The position numbers and the translations under genes were made by a program. The notes under the pieces were generated by a model. It made no database searches. It was not told where the DNA came from and saw only the letters and a list, made by a program, of their open reading frames with translations. A stretch of DNA of 64,000 nucleotides. Origin: Streptomyces sp. DSM 110735. GTDB lineage: Bacteria; Actinomycetota; Actinomycetes; Streptomycetales; Streptomycetaceae. The stretch is from NCBI RefSeq assembly GCF_016482685.1, contig NZ_JACYHF010000011.1:158573-222572 (forward strand), read 5' to 3'. This document shows positions 1 through 7,897 of the stretch, in pieces; position 1 is the stretch's first letter; each line of letters begins with the position of its first letter.

Positions 1-96
1 GAGTCGGACCCGGAGGCGGCGACGGCGGCCGTGTCCGCCCTGACCGCGCTGGAGACGCTGGCCCGGACGAGCGGCTTCGACGCCCTTCTCGCCTGA
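1..96 (+). CDS. 3' end of an unidentified gene (partial)
   Basis: The window opens inside a reading frame that ends with TGA at 94-96. The 31 visible codons encode an Ala/Leu/Thr-rich C-terminus ending SGFDALLA. Third positions are nearly all G or C, as in real Streptomyces genes. It converges on the methyltransferase gene that ends at 142. Too little is visible to name a family. Confidence 0.6.
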   Translation, partial: ESDPEAATAAVSALTALETLARTSGFDALLA

Positions 97-141
97 ACCG
101 AGCCCGCAGCGCGGCGTCCGTAGCGGGGCGGAGCGCGCGCC

Positions 142-741
142 TCACACCGTGCCCACCACCGCGTACCGCTCGTCCTCCACGGTCTTCCCCCACAGCAGCG
201 GATCGCCGGACAGCGACTCCACCCGCACCTCCCGCGCGACCGGCGCCAGCAGCGCGGCGAGCCGGTCCGCGGGTATCCCGGCCGGGGCAACCGTCCCCCA
301 CACCCCCTCGACCAGCACGAACCGCCCGCCGGGTCGCAGCAGTTCACGCCAGCGGCGCAGCACCTTCTCCGGCTCGGGCAGCGCCCACAGCACATGCCGG
401 ACGAGCACCACGTCCGCGCTCCCCTCCCCCACCGGCGGCTCGGCGGCATCCCCGCGCAGCACGACCGCGTCGTGCCCGGCGAGCTTGCCCCGGGCCAGCT
501 CGACCATGGCGGGAGAGGAGTCGACGGCCGTCACCCGGTGCCCCTGTTCGGCGGCGAGCAGCGCGAGGCTCCCGGTGCCGCAGCCGAGATCGAGCACGTC
601 GGCAGGGCGTATGGGCAGCCACCTCCGCAACCGCGCGTCCCACGCGTCCCGCACCTCGGGCGCGCGCAGGCCGTGATCGGGCTCCTCGTCGAAGGAGGCA
701 GCCCGCACGTCCCAGTCCACCGACCCACCCACATCACTCAT
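142..741 (-). CDS. class I SAM-dependent methyltransferase
   Basis: A 199-aa cytosolic protein with a Rossmann methyltransferase fold. Motif I (VLDLGCGTGSLALLA) binds the S-adenosylmethionine methionyl/ribose part, followed by VTAVDSSPAMVELAR (motif II acidic residue), DVVLVRHVLWALPEPEKVL (motif IV/V) and LRPGGRFVLVEG (motif VI). This is the small Methyltransf_11/25 type, whose substrates are usually small molecules; the substrate here is unknown. The open frame runs back to 843, but the upstream part is Gly/Arg-rich shadow. The ATG at 741 (MSDVGGSVDWDVRAASFD) begins the conserved region, so I start there. The gene is divergent from the LPMO-like gene, with about 245 nt between them. Confidence 0.85.
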   Translation of the reverse strand: MSDVGGSVDWDVRAASFDEEPDHGLRAPEVRDAWDARLRRWLPIRPADVLDLGCGTGSLALLAAEQGHRVTAVDSSPAMVELARGKLAGHDAVVLRGDAAEPPVGEGSADVVLVRHVLWALPEPEKVLRRWRELLRPGGRFVLVEGVWGTVAPAGIPADRLAALLAPVAREVRVESLSGDPLLWGKTVEDERYAVVGTV

Positions 742-985
742 GCCCGCAGCATGGCACCCCCCACTGACAACGCCCCCGAACCAGCCCCGGACCGGCTCCG
801 GACCGCCCCTGCGCCGCCCGCTACCTGAGCCCAGCCTGAGCACGTCCTTAAGGCGACCATAAAGATCCGCCCGGACCGCCCGGACGACCCCAACTCCGCC
901 GCGTACACGGCTAGTTTCTGATCACACCCCCCACGGAAGCCGGGCCGTCCGGCAGCCGGACGACGCGATGCCGCGAGGAGTCCCG

Positions 986-1870
986 ATGCCCTTCCCCATG
1001 CTCTCGGTTCACCCCGGGCAGGGGATGTCCCGGTTGCGCGCGGCAGCGGCGGTGGCCGTGCTCGGGCTGGTCCCGCTCACGCTCACCGCCGCGCCCGCCA
1101 CGGCACACGGCTCTGGCCACGGCTCCCGGAGCGGCGAGCTGTGCGGCGCGGAGAACGGGCAGTTCGGGGGTCTCGACCTGGTCGGCACCGACTGGTCCAC
1201 GCCCCGGGTGCACAGCGGTCCGTACCCCTTCACGTACCGGGTGACCACGCACCACCAGGGCCGCCTCACGGTGTACGTGACCAAGGCGGACTTCGACCCG
1301 GCGCGCCCCCTGACCTGGTCGGCGCTGGACCTGGCGCATCCGGTGGCATGGGTGGCGGACGCGACGCCCTCGGGCGGTCTCTACACGTTCACGGGCACCC
1401 TCCCCGAGCGCACCGGCAGACAGGTGCTGTACGCGGTGTGGCACCGCTCGGACGGACAGGGGACGCTCCGCTCCTGCGAGGACGTGGACTTCGGCGGGAC
1501 GACTCCCCCGCCGTCCCCGGCGCCGACGACCCACCGGGCGGCTCCGGTCCCCACGGCTCCGGCGTCAACTCCCGTCGCCCCGGCGGACGTACGGATCGCG
1601 GAGGCGGTGGCCACACCGACGGCGGAACCGCAGGAGCGGCACGAGCGGAAGGCTCCCGCCCCGACGGCCACCGCGCCCTCTGCCGCCCCCTCCCCGACCG
1701 CCGACTTCCCTGTCACGACGGTGACCTCACTCCATCTCGCCGACACGGGCGCCGCCCCGCACACCTCGTACGGGGCGGTCGTCGGTGCCGGGGTGCTGGC
1801 GCTCGGTTCGGCGGCGCTGTTCCTCTCGGTGCGGCAGCGTTCGACCGGCCGGGAGCGGGGCGGGCGCTGA
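986..1870 (+). CDS. AA10 (LPMO-like) secreted protein with LAxTG sortase tail
   Basis: A 294-aa exported protein. A signal peptide (about residues 14-40, ending PATA) is followed by His, so cleavage would give the N-terminal His expected in a lytic polysaccharide monooxygenase copper site. The next 135 residues match the family pattern: TTHHQGRLTVYVTKADFDP (second candidate copper His), RPLTWSALDL and YAVWHRSDGQGTLRSCEDV. A Pro/Thr/Ala-rich linker of about 80 residues follows, then LADTG, a hydrophobic segment and a basic tail (RQRSTGRERGGR). This is the LAxTG layout used by class E sortases, so the enzyme should end up covalently attached to the cell wall. ATG 986 is chosen over 968 because GAGGAG lies 5 nt upstream of it. 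The catalytic domain is short for AA10; activity on chitin, cellulose or the producer's own wall is inferred. Confidence 0.8.
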   Translation: MPFPMLSVHPGQGMSRLRAAAAVAVLGLVPLTLTAAPATAHGSGHGSRSGELCGAENGQFGGLDLVGTDWSTPRVHSGPYPFTYRVTTHHQGRLTVYVTKADFDPARPLTWSALDLAHPVAWVADATPSGGLYTFTGTLPERTGRQVLYAVWHRSDGQGTLRSCEDVDFGGTTPPPSPAPTTHRAAPVPTAPASTPVAPADVRIAEAVATPTAEPQERHERKAPAPTATAPSAAPSPTADFPVTTVTSLHLADTGAAPHTSYGAVVGAGVLALGSAALFLSVRQRSTGRERGGR

Positions 1871-1934
1871 GCGGCGCGCGCGGGATGTGCCGGGTCCTGT
1901 CCGGCGGCTCAGGTCGGACAGGACCCGGCGGCGG

Positions 1935-2795
1935 TCAACTGAAGACCGACGCGCAGGTGGTGGCGGTGGCGTGCGCCGGGTCGAGGGCGTTGGCGACCTC
2001 GTGGAAGGCGATGCGGTCGATCAGGCCGATCGCGACGTGTTCGGACAGGTCGAGCGGGCAGAGGTCCTGGAGCAGGACGTTGTGGACGTCGGAGCCGGTC
2101 AGGTACTGGCTGCGCCAGGGCGTGACGACCTCGTCGTACTTGGTGGCGATGACCGTGTAGTGCACTCCGGGGACGGTGTCGCCGCCCGCGTTGAGCTTGG
2201 TCAGGAAGGCCGAGCCGTTGATCTGGTCGGCGAGACCCGGGGTGGTGGCCTTGATGAGGTCCTCGGCGCCGGGGAAGTACGGCAGCAGGTTGGTCAGACC
2301 ACTGAGGTCGGTCCCGTGGTTGCTCGGGGCGATCCCGACGAGGGCGTTCACCTTGGGGGCTCCGCCGAGGAACTTCAGGTAGTAGCGCGGCATCATGCCG
2401 CCCTGGGAGTGCCCGACGAGGTCGGCCTTGGCGGCGCCGGTCGAGGCGAGCACCTTGTCGACGAAGGCGGAGAGCTGCTCGGCGGACTTGTCGATGGGTC
2501 CGAGGCCGTAGAAGACGGGGACACCGGCGAGCTTGCCGTAGTCGAGGGAGTAGACGCAGTACCCGCGGTCCTCCAGGTACGGCGCGAGTCCGAGCCAGTT
2601 GTCGACGGAGTTGCCGAGGGTGCCGTGGACGAGGACGACGGGGCGCGGGTGGGCGGCGGAGGGCTTGCAGGAGTAGTCGTTCCAGCCGGAGCTGGGCGCG
2701 GTCGCGGCGTGGGCTGTGGCGGCGGGGACGGTGGCGAGGCCGGCGGCCAGGAGCAGCGCGGCGAGCGGTCTGAGCGCTCGCTTCCAGGGCAGCAT
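1935..2795 (-). CDS. secreted triacylglycerol lipase (alpha/beta hydrolase)
   Basis: A 286-aa exported esterase/lipase. Residues 1-30 form a signal peptide (MLPWKR, Ala/Leu core, ATAHA). The oxyanion-hole motif VLVHGTLGN lies near residue 55, and the nucleophile elbow GHSQGG puts the catalytic Ser at residue 130. The candidate acid and His are in the C-terminal third (TKYDEVVTP; LSEHVAIGLIDR). This is the class-2 lipase family of Streptomyces and Nocardia. The ATG at 2795 has AAGGAG 8 nt upstream. A Crp-like palindrome lies about 50 nt upstream, which suggests carbon-source control. By family knowledge it hydrolyses extracellular acylglycerols. Confidence 0.88.
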   Translation of the reverse strand: MLPWKRALRPLAALLLAAGLATVPAATAHAATAPSSGWNDYSCKPSAAHPRPVVLVHGTLGNSVDNWLGLAPYLEDRGYCVYSLDYGKLAGVPVFYGLGPIDKSAEQLSAFVDKVLASTGAAKADLVGHSQGGMMPRYYLKFLGGAPKVNALVGIAPSNHGTDLSGLTNLLPYFPGAEDLIKATTPGLADQINGSAFLTKLNAGGDTVPGVHYTVIATKYDEVVTPWRSQYLTGSDVHNVLLQDLCPLDLSEHVAIGLIDRIAFHEVANALDPAHATATTCASVFS

Positions 2796-2841
2796 CGTGT
2801 GATCTCCTTGCGGCTCAAGGGGGGTGCACGGGGACTGACCC

Positions 2842-2857
2842 TGTGATCCGGATCACG
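2842..2857 (-). promoter_or_regulatory. candidate Crp binding site upstream of the lipase
   Basis: TGTGATCCGGATCACG is a near-perfect match to the Crp consensus TGTGA-N6-TCACA and contains the perfect 14-bp palindrome GTGATCCGGATCAC (2843-2856). It lies 47 nt upstream of the lipase start, close to where a promoter would be. Streptomyces Crp is known to bind GTG-N8-CAC type sites. Binding here is inferred. Confidence 0.5.
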
Positions 2858-2968
2858 GGATGCTGGTTCACTCGTCAAGTTACGGACGAGTAGTGCAACT
2901 GTGAAGTTACGCGTCGGTAAAAAGTTCCATCACGCATCAGACGCACACGCACACTGAGGAACCGTCAC

Positions 2969-2980
2969 CAGACCGGTCTG
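2969..2980. promoter_or_regulatory. 12-bp palindrome CAGACCGGTCTG
   Basis: A perfect 12-bp palindrome in the 245-nt gap between the lipase start and the end of the Y-polymerase gene. It could be an operator half-way upstream of the lipase promoter; it is too short for a terminator. Nothing else in the gap was recognised. Confidence 0.25.
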
Positions 2981-3040
2981 ACCCGGCGACAGAACTCCAG
3001 TCACTCCCAAATCACCCACAACACGCGTAACTCGCCGCAC

Positions 3041-4015
3041 TCACGCCGCAAGCGTCCCCGGAATCACCGCGCGGGGACCGAACTTGGCCCGCACCCGGTC
3101 GGCGACCTCCTCGATCCGGCGCACCTTCTCGTCCACGGGATCGAAGGTGAGCTGATGCGAGGCGTGTTCGGCGGGCGCCAGCCCCTCGGCGCGCAGCGTG
3201 ACGGCGCGGACGCGGGCCCGCTGGAGACCGAGCGTCTCGTACATGCCGTAGGCGGTCCGGGTGAGGGCGGCCGAGTGCGCGGTCGGCTCGGCGAGGGTGC
3301 GGCAACGCGTCGTGGTGGACCGGTCGGCGTAGCGCACGGTGAGCGTCAGCGTCCGGCAGACCTGTCCCTCCCCGCGCAACCGGAACCCCAGCTCACCGGC
3401 GGCGCTCAGGAGAGCCCCGCGGTGCCGGTCGGAGTCCAACTCATCCGTACCGAAGGCGCGTTCCGCCGAGACGGACCGGGCGACCGCGTTCGGTACGACC
3501 TTCCCCCGGTCGATCCCCCGCGCCCCGTCCCGCAGTTCGCGCGCCGCGCGGGCGCCGACCAGCCGCTGGAGGGTGGACGGGGGCGCGGCGGCGACCCGGC
3601 CCAGGGTGTCGAGACCGTACTCGCACAGGGTGCGGGCGGTGGCGGAGCCGACCCCGGGCAGCGCGGCGACCGGCAGCCCGGCGAGGAACTCCGCGCGCGC
3701 ACACGCCTCTTCGGGCACGACCCGCACACCCCCGGGCCGGGCGGCACGCAGCGCCAGCCGGGCGAGCATCGGTCCTGGCCCGACGCCGACGGCGCAGTCG
3801 ACGCCGTACCGCGCGAGCGCCCGGACCCGGACGACGGGGGCGATCTCCACCGCGTCGCGCCCGAAGTACCGTTCGGCGCCGCCGAGATCGGCCAGCACCC
3901 GGTCCGGCACCAGCGCCTGCACCACCGGGGTGAACTCCTCCACGAGCCCGACGAGCGCGGGCAGCAGCCCCTCCCGCTCGGGCGCCAGCCGGAATCGCAC
4001 ACAGAGAACGGTCAT
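3041..4015 (-). CDS. imuB: Y-family DNA polymerase-like protein (ImuB-like, degenerate active site)
   Basis: A 324-aa protein of the DinB/ImuB type. The order of recognisable parts is a palm remnant (PDRVLADLGGAERYFG), the helix-hairpin-helix thumb (LAGLPVAALPGVGSATARTL), the little-finger domain, and a C-terminal QLTFDP resembling a beta-clamp binding motif. The N-terminal metal-binding DxDxFF of active Pol IV is replaced by CVRFRL, and the second acidic pair (SxDE) is reduced to PDR. It should therefore act as an adaptor rather than a polymerase, as ImuB does in the mycobacterial mutasome. ATG 4015 overlaps the stop of dnaE2 by 4 nt (ATGA), which decides the start and implies translational coupling. 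No imuA is adjacent. Confidence 0.82.
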   Translation of the reverse strand: MTVLCVRFRLAPEREGLLPALVGLVEEFTPVVQALVPDRVLADLGGAERYFGRDAVEIAPVVRVRALARYGVDCAVGVGPGPMLARLALRAARPGGVRVVPEEACARAEFLAGLPVAALPGVGSATARTLCEYGLDTLGRVAAAPPSTLQRLVGARAARELRDGARGIDRGKVVPNAVARSVSAERAFGTDELDSDRHRGALLSAAGELGFRLRGEGQVCRTLTLTVRYADRSTTTRCRTLAEPTAHSAALTRTAYGMYETLGLQRARVRAVTLRAEGLAPAEHASHQLTFDPVDEKVRRIEEVADRVRAKFGPRAVIPGTLAA

Positions 4016-7000
4016 CCCGCGCTCCCCGGACTCTGATGCCACAACTTCCGTGCGGCGGCGGGTCCTTGGGCGACCCCTTCCCCGGCGGGGCGCAGATCGG
4101 CCCAGGGGTGCATGTCGTACCCGGTGGCCATCCGGATACGACGGCCACCGACGCGGTCCTCGCCCACCGGCTCCACGGACTCCGCCAGTTGGGCGGCCAC
4201 CCGGTCGAGACCGCCCTCGGCGCGCAGTTCGACCAGTTCGGCGAGGTTCCAGGCGGCGGAGCCGACGACGCTCAGGCTGCGCGGACCGCGCCGCTGCACC
4301 ACGCCCCGCACCAGCAGCAGCCAGGAGTGGAAGACGGTGTGGGCGCAGGCGTCGTGGGAGTCGTCGAAGAAGGCGAGGTCGATCAGGCCCGTGCCGTCGT
4401 CCAGGGTGCTGAAGATGACCCGCTTGCCGGAGCGGATCGGCGGGGTCTGGGTGGCCGCCTTGGCGCCCGCGACGAGCACCGTCTCCCCGTGCCGTGCCTC
4501 GCGCAGTCGCCGCGCGGACACGACGCCCAGCTCGGCCAGGAACTCCCGGTGGTCGTCCATCAGATGACGGGAGACGTCCATGGACAGCACGCCCAGCTCT
4601 GCGCTGAGCCGCTCCGCCGGGGAGAGATCGGGCAGCCCGGCCGCAGCGGTCCGCCTGCCCCCGCCCAGCGGCAGTTGGTCCCCACGCCCGCCCCGGGCTC
4701 CCCGGTGCAACTCGGCCAGATGCAACTGGAGATCACGCCGGTTGCCGCCGAAGGCGTCCAACGCGCCGACCTGCGCGAGCCGTTGGGCCAGCGGACGTCC
4801 GGGGCGCCCGCGCTCCCAGAAGTCCCGCAGGGAGGCGTACGGCTGCCCGGCGGCGATCCGCTCCGCCTCGGCCCCGCTGATCCCGTGCACGTCGGAGAGC
4901 CCCAGCCGCACCCCCCACTTACCGGACACCAGTTCGATTCGATGGGCGACGGCGGACACGTTCACATCGAGCGGCAGCACCGGCACACCCCGCCGCCGCG
5001 CATCGGCCAGCAGCAGCCGCTTCGGATACATCCCGGGGTCGTGGGTGAGCAGCCCGGCGTAGAAAGCCGCCGGATGGTGCGCCTTGAGCCACGCCGACTG
5101 ATAGGTGGGCACGGCGAAGGCGACGGCGTGCGCCTTGCAGAACCCGTAGGACCCGAACGCCTGGACGATCTCCCAGGTCCGCTCGACGGTCGCGGCGTCG
5201 TACCCCTTCTCCTCCGCCCGCTGCGCGAACCACACCCGGATACGCCCCTGTTGCTCCGCGTCGGACAGCAGCCGCCGCGCCGCGTCGGCCTCGCCGCGCC
5301 CGCAGCCGGTCATGATCGAGACGATGTCGATGATCTGCTCGTGGAAGACGACGACGCCGTACGTTCCCTTCAGCGGCGCCTCCAGATCCCGATGCGGAAA
5401 CCGCACCGGCGCACGCCCGTGCCGCGCCTCGATGAACGGCCGCACCATGTCGGCGGCGACAGGACCGGGCCGGAAGAGCGAGATGTCGACCACCAGATCC
5501 TCAAAGGACTCCGGCTGAAGCCGCCCCACGAGATCCCGCTGTCCGGGCGACTCGATCTGGAAGCAGCCGAGCGTCTCGGTGGACCGGATGAGCCGATACG
5601 TTTCCTCATCCCCCTCCGGCAGCTCCTCCAGATCGACCCGCTCCCCACTGGCCCGCTCCACCTCGGCGACGGCGTGCGCCATGGCCGACTGCATCCGCAC
5701 ACCGAGGACGTCCAGCTTGAGCAGCCCCAGGTCCTCCACGTCGTCCTTGTCGAACTGGGACATGGGCAGCCCCTCACCACTGGTCGGCATCACCGGCGTA
5801 CGGGCGAGCAGCGAGGCGTCCGAAAGCAGCACCCCGCACGGATGCATGGCGACGCCGCGCGGCAGCGCGTCCAGCGCCTCGACCAGCTCCCACAGCCTGC
5901 CGTACCGCTCCTTCTCCGCCGCCAACCGCCTCAGCTCGGGCAGCTCCTCCAGCGCGGCACGCGCGTCACGCGCCCGGATGTGAGGAAAGGACTTGGCCAC
6001 ACGGTCGATCTCGGCGGGGTCCATGGACAGAGCGGCTCCCACGTCCCGCACGGCGTGCCGCACCCGATACGTCTCGGGCATCGCCACCGTGGCGACCCGC
6101 TCGGCACCGAACCGCCCGATGATCGCCCGGTAGACCTCGAGCCGCCGAGCGGACTCCACATCGATGTCGATATCGGGCAGTACGACACGCTCCTTGGACA
6201 GGAAGCGCTCCATCAACAGCCCGTGCGCCACCGGATCGGCATGAGCGATCCCCAGCAGATGATTGACGAGCGACCCGGCTCCCGACCCCCGAGCCGCAAC
6301 CCGAATCCCCAACCCTCGTACGTCATCGACAACTTGAGCGACCGTCAAAAAGTAGGAAGCGAACCCGTGATGCGCGATGACGTCCAGCTCCTCGTGCATC
6401 CGCTCCCAGTAGGTCCGCCGCCCGCCGTACCCCAGCCGCACCATCCCCGCCGCGGCCCGCGAGGCGAGCGCCCGCTGAGCGGTCCGCCGCCCGGCTCCCA
6501 CGAGCCGGGCCTCGGGAAACCGCACACTCCCGATCCCCAGATCCCGCTCGGGATCGACAAGACACTCCCCGGCAGTGGCCAGCGTCTGCTCGACGAGCCG
6601 CCACCCCACCTCCCGCCGGTACCCGGCGGCCTCCACCACCCGCTCGGCGACCCGAAGCATGTCGGGCGCCCCCTTGAGCCACGCCTCCCCGGAGTCCAGC
6701 TCCTTCCGGAAATCAATGGGTACGAGCCGCCGCGCGGCATCCAGCACATCGGCGACGACCCCCTGCCCCGGATCGGCATACCGCACAGCGTTACTGAGCA
6801 CAGGCCGCACCCCCTGCTCCACAGCGAACCCGAGCATCCGAGCGGCCAGCCGCAAGGACCCGGCACCCACCCCGCCCCGCCCGTGCCAGACGACCTCCAT
6901 CCGCAGGGCGTCCCCGTACACCTCACGCCAGACGGCGAGCAGCCGAGCGGCACGACCAGCCTGCCCGGCGCCGAGAGCCCGCCCCACATCGGAATCGGGC

Positions 7001-7425
7001 CCGAGCAGCACGGTGAGCCCGTCCCCCCGATTGCTCTCCCAGGAAAGCCGAGGCGAAGCGGAACCCCCCGCATGAGCGGCACTGACAACCCGGCACAAAT
7101 CAGCCCACCCCCGAGCCCCGTCCCGAGCCAAAAAGGTGACCCGGGGAGCCGACTCGTCCACAAAAGCCCCACCCCGAACAGGCTGCCTCCGAGACCTCCG
7201 ACCCCCCTCTCCCTCCACGGCGAGATCCACCCCGAAAACCGGCCGCACCCCCCTCCCCGCACAAGCCTTGGCGAACCGCACAGCCCCGGCCAGCGTGTCC
7301 CGATCGGTCAACGCAAGAGCCCCCATCCCCCTCTCCTCAGCCCGCTCAACAAGCCGCTCCGGATGCGAGGCCCCGTACCGCAAGGAAAACCCAGAAACAA
7401 CACGCACATGCACAAACCCCGCCAC
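4012..7425 (-). CDS. dnaE2: error-prone DNA polymerase III alpha subunit (DnaE2/ImuC)
   Basis: A 1137-aa replicative-type polymerase of the DnaE2 branch. An N-terminal PHP domain (residues 1-250) has lost expected metal ligands: HxHS reads HVRVVS and LTDHD reads LTDRD. The C-family palm follows, with RGSGAGSLVNHLLGI near residue 382 and the catalytic PDIDIDVES near 420. Next come the fingers (VVFHEQIIDIVS, SYGFCKAHAVAFA) and a C-terminal OB fold. DnaE2 performs mutagenic lesion bypass with ImuB. The GTG at 7425 is preferred over 7431 because GGGAGG sits 5 nt before it and touches the earlier GTG. A perfect LexA-type box lies 20 nt upstream. Streptomyces translesion polymerases have also been linked in the literature to telomere replication. 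Confidence 0.9.
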   Translation of the reverse strand: MAGFVHVRVVSGFSLRYGASHPERLVERAEERGMGALALTDRDTLAGAVRFAKACAGRGVRPVFGVDLAVEGEGGRRSRRQPVRGGAFVDESAPRVTFLARDGARGWADLCRVVSAAHAGGSASPRLSWESNRGDGLTVLLGPDSDVGRALGAGQAGRAARLLAVWREVYGDALRMEVVWHGRGGVGAGSLRLAARMLGFAVEQGVRPVLSNAVRYADPGQGVVADVLDAARRLVPIDFRKELDSGEAWLKGAPDMLRVAERVVEAAGYRREVGWRLVEQTLATAGECLVDPERDLGIGSVRFPEARLVGAGRRTAQRALASRAAAGMVRLGYGGRRTYWERMHEELDVIAHHGFASYFLTVAQVVDDVRGLGIRVAARGSGAGSLVNHLLGIAHADPVAHGLLMERFLSKERVVLPDIDIDVESARRLEVYRAIIGRFGAERVATVAMPETYRVRHAVRDVGAALSMDPAEIDRVAKSFPHIRARDARAALEELPELRRLAAEKERYGRLWELVEALDALPRGVAMHPCGVLLSDASLLARTPVMPTSGEGLPMSQFDKDDVEDLGLLKLDVLGVRMQSAMAHAVAEVERASGERVDLEELPEGDEETYRLIRSTETLGCFQIESPGQRDLVGRLQPESFEDLVVDISLFRPGPVAADMVRPFIEARHGRAPVRFPHRDLEAPLKGTYGVVVFHEQIIDIVSIMTGCGRGEADAARRLLSDAEQQGRIRVWFAQRAEEKGYDAATVERTWEIVQAFGSYGFCKAHAVAFAVPTYQSAWLKAHHPAAFYAGLLTHDPGMYPKRLLLADARRRGVPVLPLDVNVSAVAHRIELVSGKWGVRLGLSDVHGISGAEAERIAAGQPYASLRDFWERGRPGRPLAQRLAQVGALDAFGGNRRDLQLHLAELHRGARGGRGDQLPLGGGRRTAAAGLPDLSPAERLSAELGVLSMDVSRHLMDDHREFLAELGVVSARRLREARHGETVLVAGAKAATQTPPIRSGKRVIFSTLDDGTGLIDLAFFDDSHDACAHTVFHSWLLLVRGVVQRRGPRSLSVVGSAAWNLAELVELRAEGGLDRVAAQLAESVEPVGEDRVGGRRIRMATGYDMHPWADLRPAGEGVAQGPAAARKLWHQSPGSAG

Positions 7426-7445
7426 GAGCACCTCCCACCACTATC

Positions 7446-7457
7446 GAACACCCGTTC
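7446..7457. promoter_or_regulatory. LexA/SOS box, perfect
   Basis: GAACACCCGTTC matches the Gram-positive/actinobacterial LexA operator GAAC-N4-GTTC exactly. It sits 20 nt upstream of the dnaE2 start, where it would block transcription of dnaE2-imuB until DNA damage triggers LexA cleavage. Confidence 0.8.
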
Positions 7458-7480
7458 CCTTCCACCATACCCCCACCCTC

Positions 7481-7492
7481 GAACACCCGTAC
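7481..7492. promoter_or_regulatory. second, imperfect LexA-type box
   Basis: GAACACCCGTAC repeats the first box with one mismatch (GTAC for GTTC), with its start 35 bp further upstream. The spacing is a little over three helical turns, so cooperative LexA binding is possible. It may instead be a decayed duplicate, since the core ACCC spacer is identical. Confidence 0.4.
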
Positions 7493-7897
7493 GACCCCAA
7501 CCACCCCCACCCTGACCTGCACAAACGCGCCCCCCAGACCCCCGCACCCACCCACAACCCAGGCGACACACCGAAAGGCGGGCCCACAGAGACACACCGG
7601 AAGGGCGAGCCCACCCGCACCCACCCACGACACAGGGGACACACCAGACGGGCGCCCCCCCACCCGCACCCGCGTACGGCGAGAAGGGGACGTGCCGGGG
7701 GGTGTCCGCCCGCAGCGGCCGGCGCGAACGCCGCTCACTTCTCCCCTCACAGTCCGCCGGACCGAGGACGGATACCCCCCGGCGCGGCCCCGACCCCACG
7801 GACGGCGGACGCAGGACGAGACGGCCCGCGGACAAAGGACAGGGCCCCGCCCCCACCGAAGGGAGGACGGGACCCAGAACCCGAAACCGGACGAAGA

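Larger units (their letters stand above)
7426..7897. other. intergenic region dnaE2 / streptogrisin gene
   Basis: 472 nt with strong strand asymmetry (C/A-rich on the plus strand). The dnaE2-proximal 70 nt hold the two LexA-type boxes. Between 7563 and 7680 there are three imperfect direct copies of a unit beginning GACACACC and continuing into GGGCG and CCCACCCGCACCC. Open frames here have atypical codon use and no ribosome-binding sites, so I call no gene. Confidence 0.5.

Noticed and set aside
4036..7515. 1159-codon open frame on the plus strand opposite dnaE2
   Set aside because: Very high GC and a fixed codon bias in dnaE2 leave the antisense frame free of stops. The translation is Pro/Arg/His/Gly low-complexity with no motifs.
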